Shown one piece after another: positions 29,681-39,563 of a stretch of 64,000 bases of DNA. This DNA is from Pasteurella dagmatis. GTDB lineage: Bacteria > Pseudomonadota > Gammaproteobacteria > Enterobacterales > Pasteurellaceae. Positions within the stretch are counted from its first letter, which is position 1; each line of letters opens with the position of its first letter. The translations under genes were made by a program, and so were the position numbers. The notes under the pieces are model-generated. The model saw only the letters and a list, made by a program, of their open reading frames with translations. It searched no databases and was not told where the DNA came from. The stretch covers positions 558,001 to 622,000 of the forward strand of contig NZ_LT906448.1 of NCBI RefSeq assembly GCF_900186835.1. The letters run 5' to 3'.

Positions 29681-30313
29681 TTATTCTGTTTTTTCCTTAA
29701 ACTCGCATAAATCTTCGATAATACAAGATCCACAGCGTGGTTTACGAGCAATACAAGTGTAACGCCCGTGCAAAATCAACCAATGATGCACATCGACTTT
29801 AAATTCATCTGGCACAACTTTGAGTAATTTTTCCTCCACTTTCACCACATCTTTACCCGGTGCAAATCCAGTACGGTTTGAAACGCGAAAAATATGTGTA
29901 TCAACGGCAATAGTTGGCTGTCCAAAAGCAGTATTTAAGACGACATTGGCAGTTTTACGTCCAACGCCAGCCAAGGCTTCAAGTGCGGCGCGATCTTGTG
30001 GAATTTCGCCATTATGTTTTTCAATTAAATCACGGCACGTTTTAATAATATTTTCAGCTTTACTATTAAATAAACCGATAGTTTTAATATATTCTTTTAA
30101 GCCATCTACACCTAAGGCTAAGATTGCTTCAGGCGTGTTTGCCACAGGAAAGAGTTTGTCTGTGGCTTTGTTGACGCCTTTATCTGTAGCTTGTGCAGAT
30201 AAAATTACGGCAATTAATAGCTCAAAAGGTGAGCTATAATTTAATTCAGTCGTAGGGTGAGGATTTTCATCACGTAGGCGTGTCAAAATCTCAATACGTT
30301 TTTGCTTATTCAT
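29681..30313 (-). CDS. nth: Endonuclease III
   Basis: DNA glycosylase/AP lyase that removes oxidised pyrimidines. Lys120 (LAGVGRKTANVV, helix-hairpin-helix) and Asp138 (AVDTHIFRV) are the catalytic pair, and Cys187, Cys194, Cys197, Cys203 (C-X6-C-X2-C-X5-C) hold the 4Fe-4S cluster. 210 residues. Its ATG shares the A of the rsxE stop (TAATG), so it is the last gene of the rsx operon, as in E. coli. Confidence 0.97.
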   Translation of the reverse strand: MNKQKRIEILTRLRDENPHPTTELNYSSPFELLIAVILSAQATDKGVNKATDKLFPVANTPEAILALGVDGLKEYIKTIGLFNSKAENIIKTCRDLIEKHNGEIPQDRAALEALAGVGRKTANVVLNTAFGQPTIAVDTHIFRVSNRTGFAPGKDVVKVEEKLLKVVPDEFKVDVHHWLILHGRYTCIARKPRCGSCIIEDLCEFKEKTE

Positions 30314-31038
30314 TATTTTTTACGTTGATCAATAAAATTTTTCATTGCTAGCAGTAATGCTAAACCGATAAATGCGCCTGGAGGTAAAATCGCAAGCAAG
30401 AAATGGCTGTCTAAATGGAACAGCTCAATACGTAAACCTTTTGCCCAGTCTCCGAGTAAATGTTCAATACCATCAAATAACGTGCCGTTGCCTAAGATTT
30501 CACGAACTGCCCCTAATGCGACAAGGCTTAAGCACATACCTAATCCCATCGCAAATCCATCAAAAATGGAATGAGACAGTGGATTTTTTGAGGCGAATGC
30601 TTCGGCACGTCCAATTACAATACAGTTAGTCACAATCAATGGAATGAAGATCCCTAGAGATTGATACAACGAATAAGTGTAGGCATTCATCAAAAGTTGT
30701 ACGATGGTTACTGTTGTTGCAATGATCATCACATAAATCGGAATACGAATTTCCGTTGGAATATGACGACGAAATAGCGACACTACGGTATTGCTACAAA
30801 TTAATACCAACATTGTGGCAAGTCCCAACCCTAATGCGTTAGTTACTGAATTGGAAACTGCTAATAATGGGCAAAGCCCTAATAATTGCACAAGTGCGGC
30901 GTTATTTTTCCACAAACCTTGCTGTAAAAGCTCTTTCCAAATTGCATTGCTAGGTTTTGCGGTTACGACCGATGAGTTATCAAGAAGAACAGTGGTCTCA
31001 TCTGAAAGTGCGGTGGTTTTTTCTACTGTTTCGCTCAT
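30313..31038 (-). CDS. rsxE: Electron transport complex subunit RsxE
   Basis: Integral-membrane subunit of the Rnf/Rsx complex, which moves electrons between NADH and ferredoxin-type carriers; in E. coli it keeps SoxR reduced. Six membrane segments; [26 protein letters not shown] and [20 protein letters not shown] are RsxE-specific. 241 residues with a polar N-terminus partly encoded by an uptake signal (31006-31014). It overlaps rsxG by 4 bases (ATGA). Confidence 0.95.
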   Translation of the reverse strand: MSETVEKTTALSDETTVLLDNSSVVTAKPSNAIWKELLQQGLWKNNAALVQLLGLCPLLAVSNSVTNALGLGLATMLVLICSNTVVSLFRRHIPTEIRIPIYVMIIATTVTIVQLLMNAYTYSLYQSLGIFIPLIVTNCIVIGRAEAFASKNPLSHSIFDGFAMGLGMCLSLVALGAVREILGNGTLFDGIEHLLGDWAKGLRIELFHLDSHFLLAILPPGAFIGLALLLAMKNFIDQRKK

Positions 31039-31649
31039 TCTGCTTTCTCTTTATTGATTTCATCTAACATGGCTAAAGTCGCAGTTTTTACTTGATTAAC
31101 AATTGCACGTGGCGTAATTGTTGCCCCTGAAAATTGGTCGAATTTTCCACCGTCTTTTTTCACCGCCCATTCAGATAAATTATCTGGGGTAATCTGTTGA
31201 TTATTGAAACTTAAAATCCAGTTAGAAAAACGGGTTTCAATTTTATCGCCAAGTCCCGGTGTTTCGTGATGCTCTAACACACGTACACCTAAAATTTCAC
31301 CCTCTGGTGTCATTCCAACAAGTAGGCGAATATTGCCCGAATAGCCGTCTGGTGCAATAGTTTCAATTGCGTAGGCCGTTTTTTTGCCCGTTTGAGTGGC
31401 AATACAAATTTCCTGAATACGGTTGTCTTTTAATATGCTGCTCTCAGGTTCGTAACAATACTCAATGAGCGCATTATCAAAATAAGTTTGCGGCACAACT
31501 TGCAAAAGCAAATCTTGTTTCTGTTTATTAATTTCCGATTCAATTGTATCTTTAGTTAGAAAGTAAATGCTTGTAGATAATACTGCACAAATAAAAGCAA
31601 CTGATGCTAAAAGCAAACCATAACGAATAGATATTTTTACTGTTTTCAT
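31035..31649 (-). CDS. rsxG: Electron transport complex subunit RsxG
   Basis: Flavoprotein subunit with an N-terminal transmembrane anchor and a periplasmic FMN-binding domain. FMN is attached by a phosphoester bond to Thr177 in [14 protein letters not shown]. Also typical: [14 protein letters not shown]. 204 residues. It starts one base after the rsxD stop. Confidence 0.95.
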   Translation of the reverse strand: MKTVKISIRYGLLLASVAFICAVLSTSIYFLTKDTIESEINKQKQDLLLQVVPQTYFDNALIEYCYEPESSILKDNRIQEICIATQTGKKTAYAIETIAPDGYSGNIRLLVGMTPEGEILGVRVLEHHETPGLGDKIETRFSNWILSFNNQQITPDNLSEWAVKKDGGKFDQFSGATITPRAIVNQVKTATLAMLDEINKEKAE

Positions 31650-31650
31650 T

Positions 31651-32727
31651 TTATGCTCTTTTTCTTTGATGACCAGCTACTCTTGGTCGAGTATAGTGAT
31701 CAATTAACGGCACGCAGATATTGCCTAATAACACTGCAAATGCAACACCGTCAGGATAGCTACCGTAGAAACGAATAATGTATACAAGGAATCCCACTAA
31801 ACCACCAAAGACAAGTTTTCCTTTTGGCGTAATTGAGGCTGTGACAGGATCGGTTGCAATAAAAAATGCACCAAACATCATTGCACCGCTGAATAAGTGC
31901 GGTAATGTCTGATAATGTTGCATTGGTGCAATAAGTTCTGTCAGACCTGCAAATACAGTAAAGCTGACTAACATTGCGACTGGAATTTGCCAATGAATAA
32001 TGCGTTTCCAAATTAAAAATAGCCCGCCACATAAAAAAGCTAAATTCACTTGCCACCAACCAATTGCGACATTTTCACTAAAGATTGGAGAGCTTAATAA
32101 AGTGCGGTATTTTATTTCAGCATTTTCTACTGAGGAATTTCCTAAAACGACTTTTGCACTATCGAGTGGTGTCGCTTGTGTAATGGCATCTACGGATTGT
32201 GTTAATTGATGTAGGCTAAAACCATCGGTGCTAAATCCAGTAAAAATCAAATGGTAAGCATCTGCAAATGTTGGAGGCTCATTTAATAAAGTGAGCGGAG
32301 GCAACCACGTTGTCATTTGCAGTGGAAATGAAATCAGTAAGACTACATAACCAATCATTGCTGGGTTAAATAGATTTTGCCCAAGCCCGCCATAAACGTG
32401 TTTACCTAAAATGACTGCACTAAACACCCCAATTAAAATTATCCAATAGGGTGCATAAGGTGGAATTGCTACAGCAAGAATAAACGCCGTTAGCACAACA
32501 CTAAAATCTGAAATATAAAACAGGGCTGGTTTTTTACGTAATAAAGTGACAATCCATTCCAAAATCAGTGCAAAGCTAATAGCAAGTGCAGATTGAATCA
32601 ATACACCGTAGCCAAAATAATAGAGTTGAACACACATTGCAGGTAGCATTGCTGTAATGACCCACAACATAATGCGCATTGTGAGCTTTCCTGAATGGGT
32701 GTGTGGGGAACTTACCATTTTAAACAT
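31651..32727 (-). CDS. rsxD: Electron transport complex subunit RsxD
   Basis: Polytopic membrane subunit carrying covalent FMN on a Thr (here Thr186 in ITQATPLDS, matching the SGAT-like site of E. coli RsxD). Begins [19 protein letters not shown] and includes [19 protein letters not shown] and [21 protein letters not shown]. 358 residues. Two uptake signals fall inside (31895, 32100). Confidence 0.95.
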   Translation of the reverse strand: MFKMVSSPHTHSGKLTMRIMLWVITAMLPAMCVQLYYFGYGVLIQSALAISFALILEWIVTLLRKKPALFYISDFSVVLTAFILAVAIPPYAPYWIILIGVFSAVILGKHVYGGLGQNLFNPAMIGYVVLLISFPLQMTTWLPPLTLLNEPPTFADAYHLIFTGFSTDGFSLHQLTQSVDAITQATPLDSAKVVLGNSSVENAEIKYRTLLSSPIFSENVAIGWWQVNLAFLCGGLFLIWKRIIHWQIPVAMLVSFTVFAGLTELIAPMQHYQTLPHLFSGAMMFGAFFIATDPVTASITPKGKLVFGGLVGFLVYIIRFYGSYPDGVAFAVLLGNICVPLIDHYTRPRVAGHQRKRA

Positions 32728-32744
32728 ATTGCTATTTTTATCCT

Positions 32745-35006
32745 TTATTCATTATTTTTTGCTTGTTGAGCGGCCACTTTTTTAGCCTTAGCTCGTGCAA
32801 TTGCTGCTGCAACGGCAGCCTTACGAGGATCGTTTTCTTCCACTGTATGAGCTATTGGAATTTCTAAATTTTCCACCGCACTTTTATTCGGATTTTCACT
32901 CACTCCTGAAATAACTTCACTAGCAAGTTGCGCTTTCTTCGCTTTCGCACGAGCGATAGCAGCAGCAATTGCAGCCTTGCGAGGATCATTTGCTTCTGTT
33001 GCTTGATCGTCTGAAATTGGAGAATTTTCTACCGCACTTTGTGTTGCTGATTTGTCTATGGCGTGTTCATCTGTTGTGCCAGCTTGCTGTGCTTTCTTCG
33101 CTTTTGCACGGGCGATAGCCGCTGCAATCGCCGCTTTGCGCGGATCGTTTTCTTCTGTTGGTTGGGCAGTTGAAACTTCTGTATTTTCTACCGCACTTTG
33201 TGTTGCTGATTTGTCTATGACAGGTTCATCTGTTGTGCCAGCTTGCTGTGCTTTTTTCGCTTTAGCACGGGCAAGCGCAGCAGCCACTGCGGCTTTTTTA
33301 GGATCTATATTGTTTTGCGCTTCGTTATTTTCAGCCAGTTTTGCTGTTTCACCTGCTTCTTGTTGACGTGCTAAACGGCGTGCTTTACGTTGTGCCATAA
33401 TATCGCTGTTGTCAGGTAATATTTCGCCTTTCTCGCCGATAATCGTTTTGACTGGAGTGAGTGATGCTTCAGTTTCTGTTTTCTTTGCTTTTAAGCGTTC
33501 TAATGCAGCTTGTACAGGATCAACGCCGTCTTGTGTTTTCATTTCTTCACGACGAGCTACCATTGCTTTTTGTGCACGTGCCTTACGCTCTTGTTCTTCT
33601 TTTTCTAAACGTGCTTGGCGTGCTTCAAAACGTTGTTTGGCTTCTTCAGCTTGTTTTGCTTTTTCTTTGATATCCCAAATTTTCGCTTTTTCTTGGCGGA
33701 AATATTGGATTAATGGAATATGGCTTGGACAGACATAGGCACATAAACCACACTCAATACAATCGTGTAAGGCATACTCTTCGGATTTTTCGTGATCTTC
33801 ACTGCGAGCAAACCAATATAATTGCTGCGGCATCAAATTGACAGGGCAGGCATCAGAACAAGCTGAACATCGAATACAAGATTGTTCTGGTGCCGGTGGT
33901 GCGTATTCAAAATGATCTGGTGCAAGTAAACAGTTAGTAATTTTTGTAACAGGAGCTTGTAAATCGGGCAAAATAAAACCCATTAGCGGCCCACCCATAA
34001 AAACAGGGAAGCGAGAATCATATTGGTAGCCATATTGCTGCAAAAGTTGATAAATTGGTGTACCAATTCGCACCCATTGATTGCCTTTATTAGCCACTTT
34101 ATCACCTGTTAGCGTGACTACACGTTCAATCAAGGGTTCATCATTCATTACTGCGCGTTTAATCGCAAATGCAGTTCCCACGTTTTGCATAAGTACGCCA
34201 ATACTGGAAGAACGTTGCCCACTTGGCACTTCCATACCTGTTAAAATATGGATGAGTTGTTTTGCTGCACCAGATGGATATTTGGTTGGAATAACGCGAA
34301 TTTCAATATCATTTGCGCCCTGTAAGGCTTTTTGTAGAGCTTCAACTGCTTCTGGTTTGTTGTCCTCAACTGCGATAACCACTTTTTCAGGGCGTAAAAT
34401 ATAACGAAGAATGCGTATGCCTTCGATAATATCTTCTGGGTAATCGCGCATTAAACGGTCATCACAAGTGATATAAGGCTCACATTCTGCACCATTGATA
34501 ATTAATAATTTGACTTGTTTATCAGCAGAATGAATTTTCGCTGCCGTAGGGAAGGCCGCACCACCAAGCCCTGCAACACCTGCTTTATAAATTTTATCGA
34601 CAAGTTGTTCTGGCGTTTGGGTTAAGAAATCATCAATAGGGTTGCGTTCTATCCATTGCTCTGTCCCATCGGATTCGAGATGAATACAAAGTTCGGGTAA
34701 TCCAGAAGGGTGTGCAGCCACATAAGGGGCAATATTTATAATATAGCCTGAAGTTGGTGCGTGAACAGGTAATATACGCAAACCATCACCTTGCGTGAGG
34801 GGTTGTCCTTTTAATACATAGTCGCCGATATTAACTAGAATATCGCCAGCTTTTCCAGCGTGTTGTTTAACGGGAATATAGTATTTTTCAACTAATTTTG
34901 CATGACGGATAGGTACGTGGTTTGATTGAGATTTGCGTTCAGGTGGATGAATTCCCCCTTTGAAATCCCATAATTTACCTAAATTAAATTGCGTTAATAC
35001 ATCCAT
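32745..35006 (-). CDS. rsxC: Electron transport complex subunit RsxC with C-terminal Ala/Lys repeats
   Basis: NADH-binding subunit. Residues 1-460 hold the Rnf Nqo1-like/SLBB region ([41 protein letters not shown]) and two 4Fe-4S motifs ([24 protein letters not shown]). The rest is a charged helical tail with four repeats of DPRKAA(I/V)[13 protein letters not shown]. Three spacers contain SAVEN encoded by an uptake signal (32875, 33031, 33190). Total 753 residues; long tails are usual in gammaproteobacterial RsxC. Confidence 0.95.
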   Translation of the reverse strand: MDVLTQFNLGKLWDFKGGIHPPERKSQSNHVPIRHAKLVEKYYIPVKQHAGKAGDILVNIGDYVLKGQPLTQGDGLRILPVHAPTSGYIINIAPYVAAHPSGLPELCIHLESDGTEQWIERNPIDDFLTQTPEQLVDKIYKAGVAGLGGAAFPTAAKIHSADKQVKLLIINGAECEPYITCDDRLMRDYPEDIIEGIRILRYILRPEKVVIAVEDNKPEAVEALQKALQGANDIEIRVIPTKYPSGAAKQLIHILTGMEVPSGQRSSSIGVLMQNVGTAFAIKRAVMNDEPLIERVVTLTGDKVANKGNQWVRIGTPIYQLLQQYGYQYDSRFPVFMGGPLMGFILPDLQAPVTKITNCLLAPDHFEYAPPAPEQSCIRCSACSDACPVNLMPQQLYWFARSEDHEKSEEYALHDCIECGLCAYVCPSHIPLIQYFRQEKAKIWDIKEKAKQAEEAKQRFEARQARLEKEEQERKARAQKAMVARREEMKTQDGVDPVQAALERLKAKKTETEASLTPVKTIIGEKGEILPDNSDIMAQRKARRLARQQEAGETAKLAENNEAQNNIDPKKAAVAAALARAKAKKAQQAGTTDEPVIDKSATQSAVENTEVSTAQPTEENDPRKAAIAAAIARAKAKKAQQAGTTDEHAIDKSATQSAVENSPISDDQATEANDPRKAAIAAAIARAKAKKAQLASEVISGVSENPNKSAVENLEIPIAHTVEENDPRKAAVAAAIARAKAKKVAAQQAKNNE
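32770..33306 (-). repeat. Tandem coding repeats in rsxC carrying uptake signals
   Basis: Four units of about 157-159 bases encode DPRKAA...ARAKAKKAQ plus a spacer. Three spacers include ACCGCACTT (32875-32883, 33031-33039, 33190-33198), so the DNA uptake signal has been copied with the protein repeat. Confidence 0.85.
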
Positions 35007-35008
35007 CT

Positions 35009-35602
35009 TTATTCCCCTTTGATAATTCTTTTTTGTGTCGTTGTTGTATCAACAATGGGAATAACGAGTTTAGGATCAAATTTCCAATTCCAGTTATTAA
35101 TATTTTGTTCGACTTTAATCATTGAAATACAGTCAGTTGGGCAAGGTGGTACACATAATTCACATCCAGTGCATAAATCAGGAATAATAGTATGCATTGC
35201 TTTATTTGTGCCAATAATGGCATCAACAGGGCAAGCTTGAATACATTTAGTGCAACCAATGCACATTTCTTCATCAATAAATGCAACCATTGGTGCTGGG
35301 TCACCTTCAACATCGGTTGCGGGTGGTTCAACGCCCATTAGCTCTGCAATATTTACGATTACGGTTTGCCCACCTGGAATGCATTTGGTAATGTCATCAC
35401 CATTTGCTATAGCTTCTGCATAAGGTTTACAACCAGGATAACCACATTGTCCACATTGGCTTTGTGGTAACAATGCATCTATTTTTTCGACAATGGGATC
35501 AGACTCGACTTTAAGCTTTATTGATGCTAAGCCTAAGATTGCACCGAAAATAAGGGCTAAAATAGTAATGGAAATCAGAATTAAATATACAGTTGAAGTC
35601 AT
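35009..35602 (-). CDS. rsxB: Electron transport complex subunit RsxB
   Basis: Membrane-anchored iron-sulfur subunit. An N-terminal hydrophobic helix is followed by a Cys cluster ([16 protein letters not shown]) and two 4Fe-4S ferredoxin motifs ([24 protein letters not shown]). 197 residues. One-base overlap with the rsxA stop. Confidence 0.96.
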   Translation of the reverse strand: MTSTVYLILISITILALIFGAILGLASIKLKVESDPIVEKIDALLPQSQCGQCGYPGCKPYAEAIANGDDITKCIPGGQTVIVNIAELMGVEPPATDVEGDPAPMVAFIDEEMCIGCTKCIQACPVDAIIGTNKAMHTIIPDLCTGCELCVPPCPTDCISMIKVEQNINNWNWKFDPKLVIPIVDTTTTQKRIIKGE

Positions 35603-36183
35603 TAAAGTCTCACTAATCCTGTAAAGCCCATAAATGCTAATGACATCAAGCCTGCGGTAATAAGTGCAATAGAGGCACCTCTAAATGCATTAGGCACATC
35701 AGCAGCAGCTAATCGCTCACGAAGGGCGGCGAATAAGACTAAAACAATACCAAATCCTAGAGATGCACCAAAACCATAGACAACAGACTGGGTTAAATTA
35801 TGAGCTAAATTAATATTAAGTAGTGCAACACCGAGTACAGCGCAGTTTGTCGTAATCAGTGGCAGGAAAATACCTAACAAACGATAAAGTGTAGGACTAG
35901 TTTTGTGAATAACCATTTCAGTGAACTGAACAACCACAGCAATTACAAGGATAAATATAAGCGTACGTAAAAATGTGGCACTTAAAGGGGTTAAAATATA
36001 AGTATCAATTAAATAAGCTGAAATCGAAGCAACGGTAAGAACGAACATTGTTGCTAAGCTCATACCTATTGCAGTTTCAATTTTTTTTGAAACGCCCATA
36101 AACGGACAAAGCCCTAGGAATTTCACTAGGACAAAGTTATTTATTAAGGCTGTGCTAATAATAAGTAGGATATATTCAGTCAT
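35602..36183 (-). CDS. rsxA: Electron transport complex subunit RsxA
   Basis: First gene of rsxABCDGE-nth. Six-helix membrane subunit; [31 protein letters not shown] and the cysteine-containing [14 protein letters not shown] segments are conserved and bind a membrane Fe-S cluster with RsxE. 193 residues. Confidence 0.96.
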   Translation of the reverse strand: MTEYILLIISTALINNFVLVKFLGLCPFMGVSKKIETAIGMSLATMFVLTVASISAYLIDTYILTPLSATFLRTLIFILVIAVVVQFTEMVIHKTSPTLYRLLGIFLPLITTNCAVLGVALLNINLAHNLTQSVVYGFGASLGFGIVLVLFAALRERLAAADVPNAFRGASIALITAGLMSLAFMGFTGLVRL

Positions 36184-36234
36184 AATCTCTATTAGTTAGA
36201 AGAAACATAGTTCCCTTTTTCAAGTCAGTCGCAT

Positions 36235-36263
36235 ATTATCGCTGTTTCTTGCAGTGAGAACAA
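36235..36263 (-). promoter_or_regulatory. Probable promoter of rsxABCDGE-nth
   Basis: On the minus strand TTGTTC (36258-36263) and GATAAT (36235-36240) are separated by exactly 17 bases. Transcription would start about 45 bases before the rsxA ATG. Confidence 0.6.
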
Positions 36264-36860
36264 TACAAAATTTGATGTAAATTATCACTTAAATTAAAAG
36301 GTATTATTTATGCTATATCAAATAACTAGTCATTTTTTATCAGATTTTATTTTGAACAGTAATTAACCTATTTATTGTTGAATCTGACTTATGGTAAATG
36401 TGCAAAAACGTGCGTTTTTAGCAAAAATGTGCACTCGTTTTTCTTAGAAATGTGATCTCCGTCACAAAAATGAAATGAACTTTTAAAAAACATATTGATT
36501 AGGGTATTTTCATATACTGTGATTTTGCTTTTTTGGTTAAATTTTATTTAAAATCAATGTGTTATGTTTTTTTTAGATTGTATTGACAGTGAATAAATAT
36601 CATAAATTGTGATCTTGTTAACACTTTTATTATTATTTTTTTTTTAATAATTATATTTAACTTATTGTTTTTAAATTAATTTTTTTATTGTTATGATTGT
36701 TGGAGTGATATTTTAGATTTTGACAATAAAAAATAGCTTTGCTATCTTGCATTTGCAAAAAGTAAGAAGCCAACCAATGGCTTTGTTATTGATTTTTAGG
36801 TTGATTGAGTAAACTCTTACTCAGTTAAGTATAAAACTCCAAAAACAAGGTAGTGATTTT
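36264..36860 (+). promoter_or_regulatory. AT-rich regulatory region upstream of the porin
   Basis: No open reading frame of note. Besides the CRP site it contains AAAAACG-TG-CGTTTTT (36404-36419); a weaker CRP-like site TGTGA-N6-TAACA (36608-36623); three small stem-loops in a row, ATAGC/GCTAT (36733-36745), TTGC/GCAA (36747-36758) and AAGCCA/TGGCTT (36767-36783), the last followed by a T-rich stretch; and a perfect dyad TGAGTAA-ACTC-TTACTCA (36806-36823) just before TATAAA (36830-36835). AAGG lies 11 bases before the porin ATG. Confidence 0.5.
36451..36518 (+). promoter_or_regulatory. Perfect CRP site with a possible downstream promoter
   Basis: TGTGA-TCTCCG-TCACA (36451-36466) is an exact CRP consensus. 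TATACT (36513-36518) with CATATT 16 bases before it could form a plus-strand promoter with the CRP site centred about 66 bases upstream of its start. That transcript would reach the porin after more than 300 bases of leader. The site is about 230 bases from the rsx promoter. Confidence 0.6.
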
Positions 36861-37868
36861 ATGAAAAAGACAATCGTAGCATTAGCAGTAGCCGCTTTTG
36901 CAGCAACTTCAGCAAACGCAGCAACAGTATTTAACCAAGACGGTACTAAAGTAGATGTAAGCGGTTCTGTTCGTTTACTTTTACAAAAAGAAAGTGGTAA
37001 ACGCACTGATTTAAAAGATAAAGGTTCACGTGTTTCTTTCAAAGCATCACATGAGTTAGGTGGTGGCTTAAGCGCATTAGCTTATACTGAATTACGTTTC
37101 AGTGGTAAAGAGTTTGGTGATAGTGTTACTTTAAAACGTCTCTATGCAGGATTTGATTATGAAGGCGTTGGTACATTAACATTCGGTAAACAATTAACCA
37201 TTGGTGATGATATTGAGTTAGCTAAATACAATTATAATTTAACTGGAGTGAATAGATTAGTTACTTCTGGCGATAAAGTTGTTCACTTCAAATCAGCAAA
37301 CTTCAATGGTTTTAGATTTGGTGCTGACTATGTATTAGCAAAAGACCCTAGTAAAAATGATGCTCAAGGTCAAAAAGCAGTTAATAAAAATGCTTTTGTA
37401 GTTGGTGCATTATACAGCAGAACAATGGGTGAATTTGGTTTTGGTTTAAAAACTGGTTATAGCCAAGAACGTGTAAGCCAAGATGTAAAAAATAGAGCAT
37501 TTACAGTCGCTACAGAGCTTTCTTACGGTCCTTTTGCCGCTGGAGTTGATTATTCACAAGAAAAAAGCTCTAAAGATGCAAAACAAGTAAAATGGCGTGA
37601 TAGTGTAATGTACAATAAAGTACGTGAACTTGAATTAGGTTTAAAATATCAAATCGTAGAACCTTCAAAAGTCTATTCAAATATTGTCTGGGGTAAAGCA
37701 GAAGATAATATGAATAAAGCTAGATTACGTGCTTACGTCTTCGGTGTAGACTATAAACTACACAAACAAGTTATTACTTACTTAGAAGGTGGTACATTCC
37801 GATATAAAAAAGATAACGTATCATCTAGAGATAACAAAGTGGGTGTAGGTTTACGTGTATATTTCTAA
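36861..37868 (+). CDS. Outer-membrane porin, OmpP2/gram-negative trimeric porin family
   Basis: 16-strand-type porin with a signal peptide (MKKTIVALAVAAFAATSANA, cleavage before ATVF). VSGSVRLLLQKES, RLYAGFDYEGVGTLTFGKQLT and the C-terminal VGVGLRVYF, ending in the aromatic Phe needed for outer-membrane insertion, are porin hallmarks. 335 residues. Similar to H. influenzae P2, though its loops differ. Lys-rich surface loops suggest anion preference, which is inference. Highly expressed-type codon use and a long regulatory leader. Confidence 0.9.
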   Translation: MKKTIVALAVAAFAATSANAATVFNQDGTKVDVSGSVRLLLQKESGKRTDLKDKGSRVSFKASHELGGGLSALAYTELRFSGKEFGDSVTLKRLYAGFDYEGVGTLTFGKQLTIGDDIELAKYNYNLTGVNRLVTSGDKVVHFKSANFNGFRFGADYVLAKDPSKNDAQGQKAVNKNAFVVGALYSRTMGEFGFGLKTGYSQERVSQDVKNRAFTVATELSYGPFAAGVDYSQEKSSKDAKQVKWRDSVMYNKVRELELGLKYQIVEPSKVYSNIVWGKAEDNMNKARLRAYVFGVDYKLHKQVITYLEGGTFRYKKDNVSSRDNKVGVGLRVYF

Positions 37869-37891
37869 TTAGAGCAGTCTAATTGATTGGA

Positions 37892-37917
37892 AAAGGCCGA
37901 TGAAAATCGGTCTTTTT
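37892..37917 (+). terminator. Rho-independent terminator of the porin
   Basis: AAAGGCCGAT (37892-37901) pairs with ATCGGTCTTT (37906-37915, one G-U), GAAA loop, T run. Confidence 0.9.
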
Positions 37918-37944
37918 TATTTGGATTAAAAGTTAATAAAAAAT

Positions 37945-37979
37945 AACCGCACTTTTTAAAGAAAGTGCGGTTTGTTTTT
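37945..37979. terminator. Inverted uptake-signal pair acting as terminator
   Basis: AACCGCACTTT (37945-37955) and AAAGTGCGGTT (37962-37972) are inverted copies of the uptake signal forming a stem with T runs on both outer sides. Placed between converging porin and prmB. Confidence 0.85.
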
Positions 37980-37992
37980 TTGAATAATTTGA

Positions 37993-38934
37993 TTAAGCAA
38001 ATAAGTGGCGATATTTGATTAAATCCATTTTTTTCAGTGTAAAGACGCCTACTCCACCATTTTTTAGTTCAACCCAGTTGAATGGTACATCTGGATATTG
38101 TTCGATTAAATGCACCATGCTGTTGCCAACTTCACAAACAAGGACACCTTTTTCGCTCAGATAATCAGGTGCTGCGTATAAAATGCGTTTTGTGATTTCT
38201 AAACCATCAACACCAGATCCTAATGCCATTTCTGGTTCATAATGGAATTCTTCTGGCATATCCGCTAAATCTTCTTCGTCCACATAAGGTGGGTTACTCA
38301 CAATTAAATCATATTCCACTTTGGCTAAATCATTGAATAAATCTGATTGCATCGGGAATACTCGATGAAGTAATTGGTGGCGTTCAATATTGATTTCAGC
38401 GACTTCTAATGCATCGGGTGAAAGATCAACTGCATCTACTTCAGCATCAGGGAATTGCACTGCACAAGCAATAGCAATACAGCCACTTCCCGTGCACATA
38501 TCTAAAATGCGTTTAGGTGGTTCACTGAGTAGATCAGAGAAACTGTCTTGAATCAGTGCATTAATTGGTGAGCGTGGCACGATAACTCGTTCATCAATAT
38601 AGAATGGTAATCCACAAAACCAAGATTGGTTAGTGAGGTAAGCCACTGGAATGCGTTTTTCAATGCGTTGAATCACTGAACGAATAAGGACTTCTTTTTC
38701 TGAACGGGTTAAGCGAGCAGAATATAATTCATTAGGAAAATCTAGGGGCAAATCGAGTGTTGATAACACTAATTGCATTGTTTCGTCCCAAGCATTGTCG
38801 TAGCCATGTCCATAATATATATCGGAGCGGTTAAATGTGCTGTATGTCCAGCGTAGGAAGTCTTGAATAGAATGAAGCTCGTTATAAACTTGATCAGCAA
38901 GGATAGTTTCAATAAGTTCTTGGTTGTGCGTCAT
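37993..38934 (-). CDS. prmB: Ribosomal protein L3 N5-glutamine methyltransferase PrmB
   Basis: SAM-dependent methyltransferase that modifies a glutamine of ribosomal protein L3. SAM motif [14 protein letters not shown] and the glutamine-binding NPPY at residues 214-217 ([17 protein letters not shown]) identify it. 313 residues, normal length, divergent from smrB as in other gammaproteobacteria. Confidence 0.95.
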   Translation of the reverse strand: MTHNQELIETILADQVYNELHSIQDFLRWTYSTFNRSDIYYGHGYDNAWDETMQLVLSTLDLPLDFPNELYSARLTRSEKEVLIRSVIQRIEKRIPVAYLTNQSWFCGLPFYIDERVIVPRSPINALIQDSFSDLLSEPPKRILDMCTGSGCIAIACAVQFPDAEVDAVDLSPDALEVAEINIERHQLLHRVFPMQSDLFNDLAKVEYDLIVSNPPYVDEEDLADMPEEFHYEPEMALGSGVDGLEITKRILYAAPDYLSEKGVLVCEVGNSMVHLIEQYPDVPFNWVELKNGGVGVFTLKKMDLIKYRHLFA

Positions 38935-39053
38935 AAAATACCTATTGGTTAAGAACGGAAATAAGCCCAGTTTATATCATATAAATACAAATTTGGGAAA
39001 TAACCTAAAAAAGAATATGATATGATTGCACGCAATTTGTAAATGGAAAGAAG

Positions 39054-39563
39054 ATGATGTTAGAACAAGACGATATTGATTTATTCCGTGAGGCAACGAA
39101 AGGCATAAAAGCATTCAAACAAGATACTTTTTTAATCCCACGTCAAAAAACAAATAAGCAAAAATCGCCATTACGTGATATTAGAGAAAAAGAAGACACG
39201 TTATTTTATTTTTCGGACGAATATGAACCCTTATTAAATGAAGAAAGTGCGGTCAAATATTTAAGAGAAGGAGAAGATTCACATTTGTTGAAACAATTAA
39301 GAAGAGGTGATTTTTCTCCTGAGTTGTTTTTAGATCTGCATGGTTTAACAAGGGAACAAGCTAAACTAGAGCTTGCTAGCTTAATTCAAGCTTGTGAAAA
39401 CGAACATGTTTATTGTGTAAGTGTGATGACTGGTTATGGTTCTTATATTTTAAAACGTCAAATTCCCCGTTGGTTGGTACAACATCCGAAAGTTCGTGCA
39501 TTACATCAGGCCCCAAAAGAATGGGGCGGTGATGCAGCGATTTTAGTCTTGCTTGATGTGTAA
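39054..39563 (+). CDS. smrB: Smr-domain endonuclease SmrB
   Basis: Smr-domain nuclease that cuts mRNA between collided ribosomes as part of ribosome rescue. Residues about 95-169 are the Smr domain: LDLHGLTREQAKLEL has the DLH motif, followed by VMTGYGSYILKRQIPRWLVQHP. The second motif, normally HGxG, reads TGYG here. An uptake signal (39245) encodes ESAVK. Two ATG codons in tandem (39054 and 39057) are possible starts. The 3' end overlaps yccS by 21 bases. Confidence 0.92.
   Translation: MMLEQDDIDLFREATKGIKAFKQDTFLIPRQKTNKQKSPLRDIREKEDTLFYFSDEYEPLLNEESAVKYLREGEDSHLLKQLRRGDFSPELFLDLHGLTREQAKLELASLIQACENEHVYCVSVMTGYGSYILKRQIPRWLVQHPKVRALHQAPKEWGGDAAILVLLDV

Noticed and set aside
32770-33306. 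Regularly spaced repeats resembling a CRISPR array
   Set aside because: Units are about 157-159 bases, lie in frame inside rsxC and code for Ala/Lys-rich helices; no cas genes.
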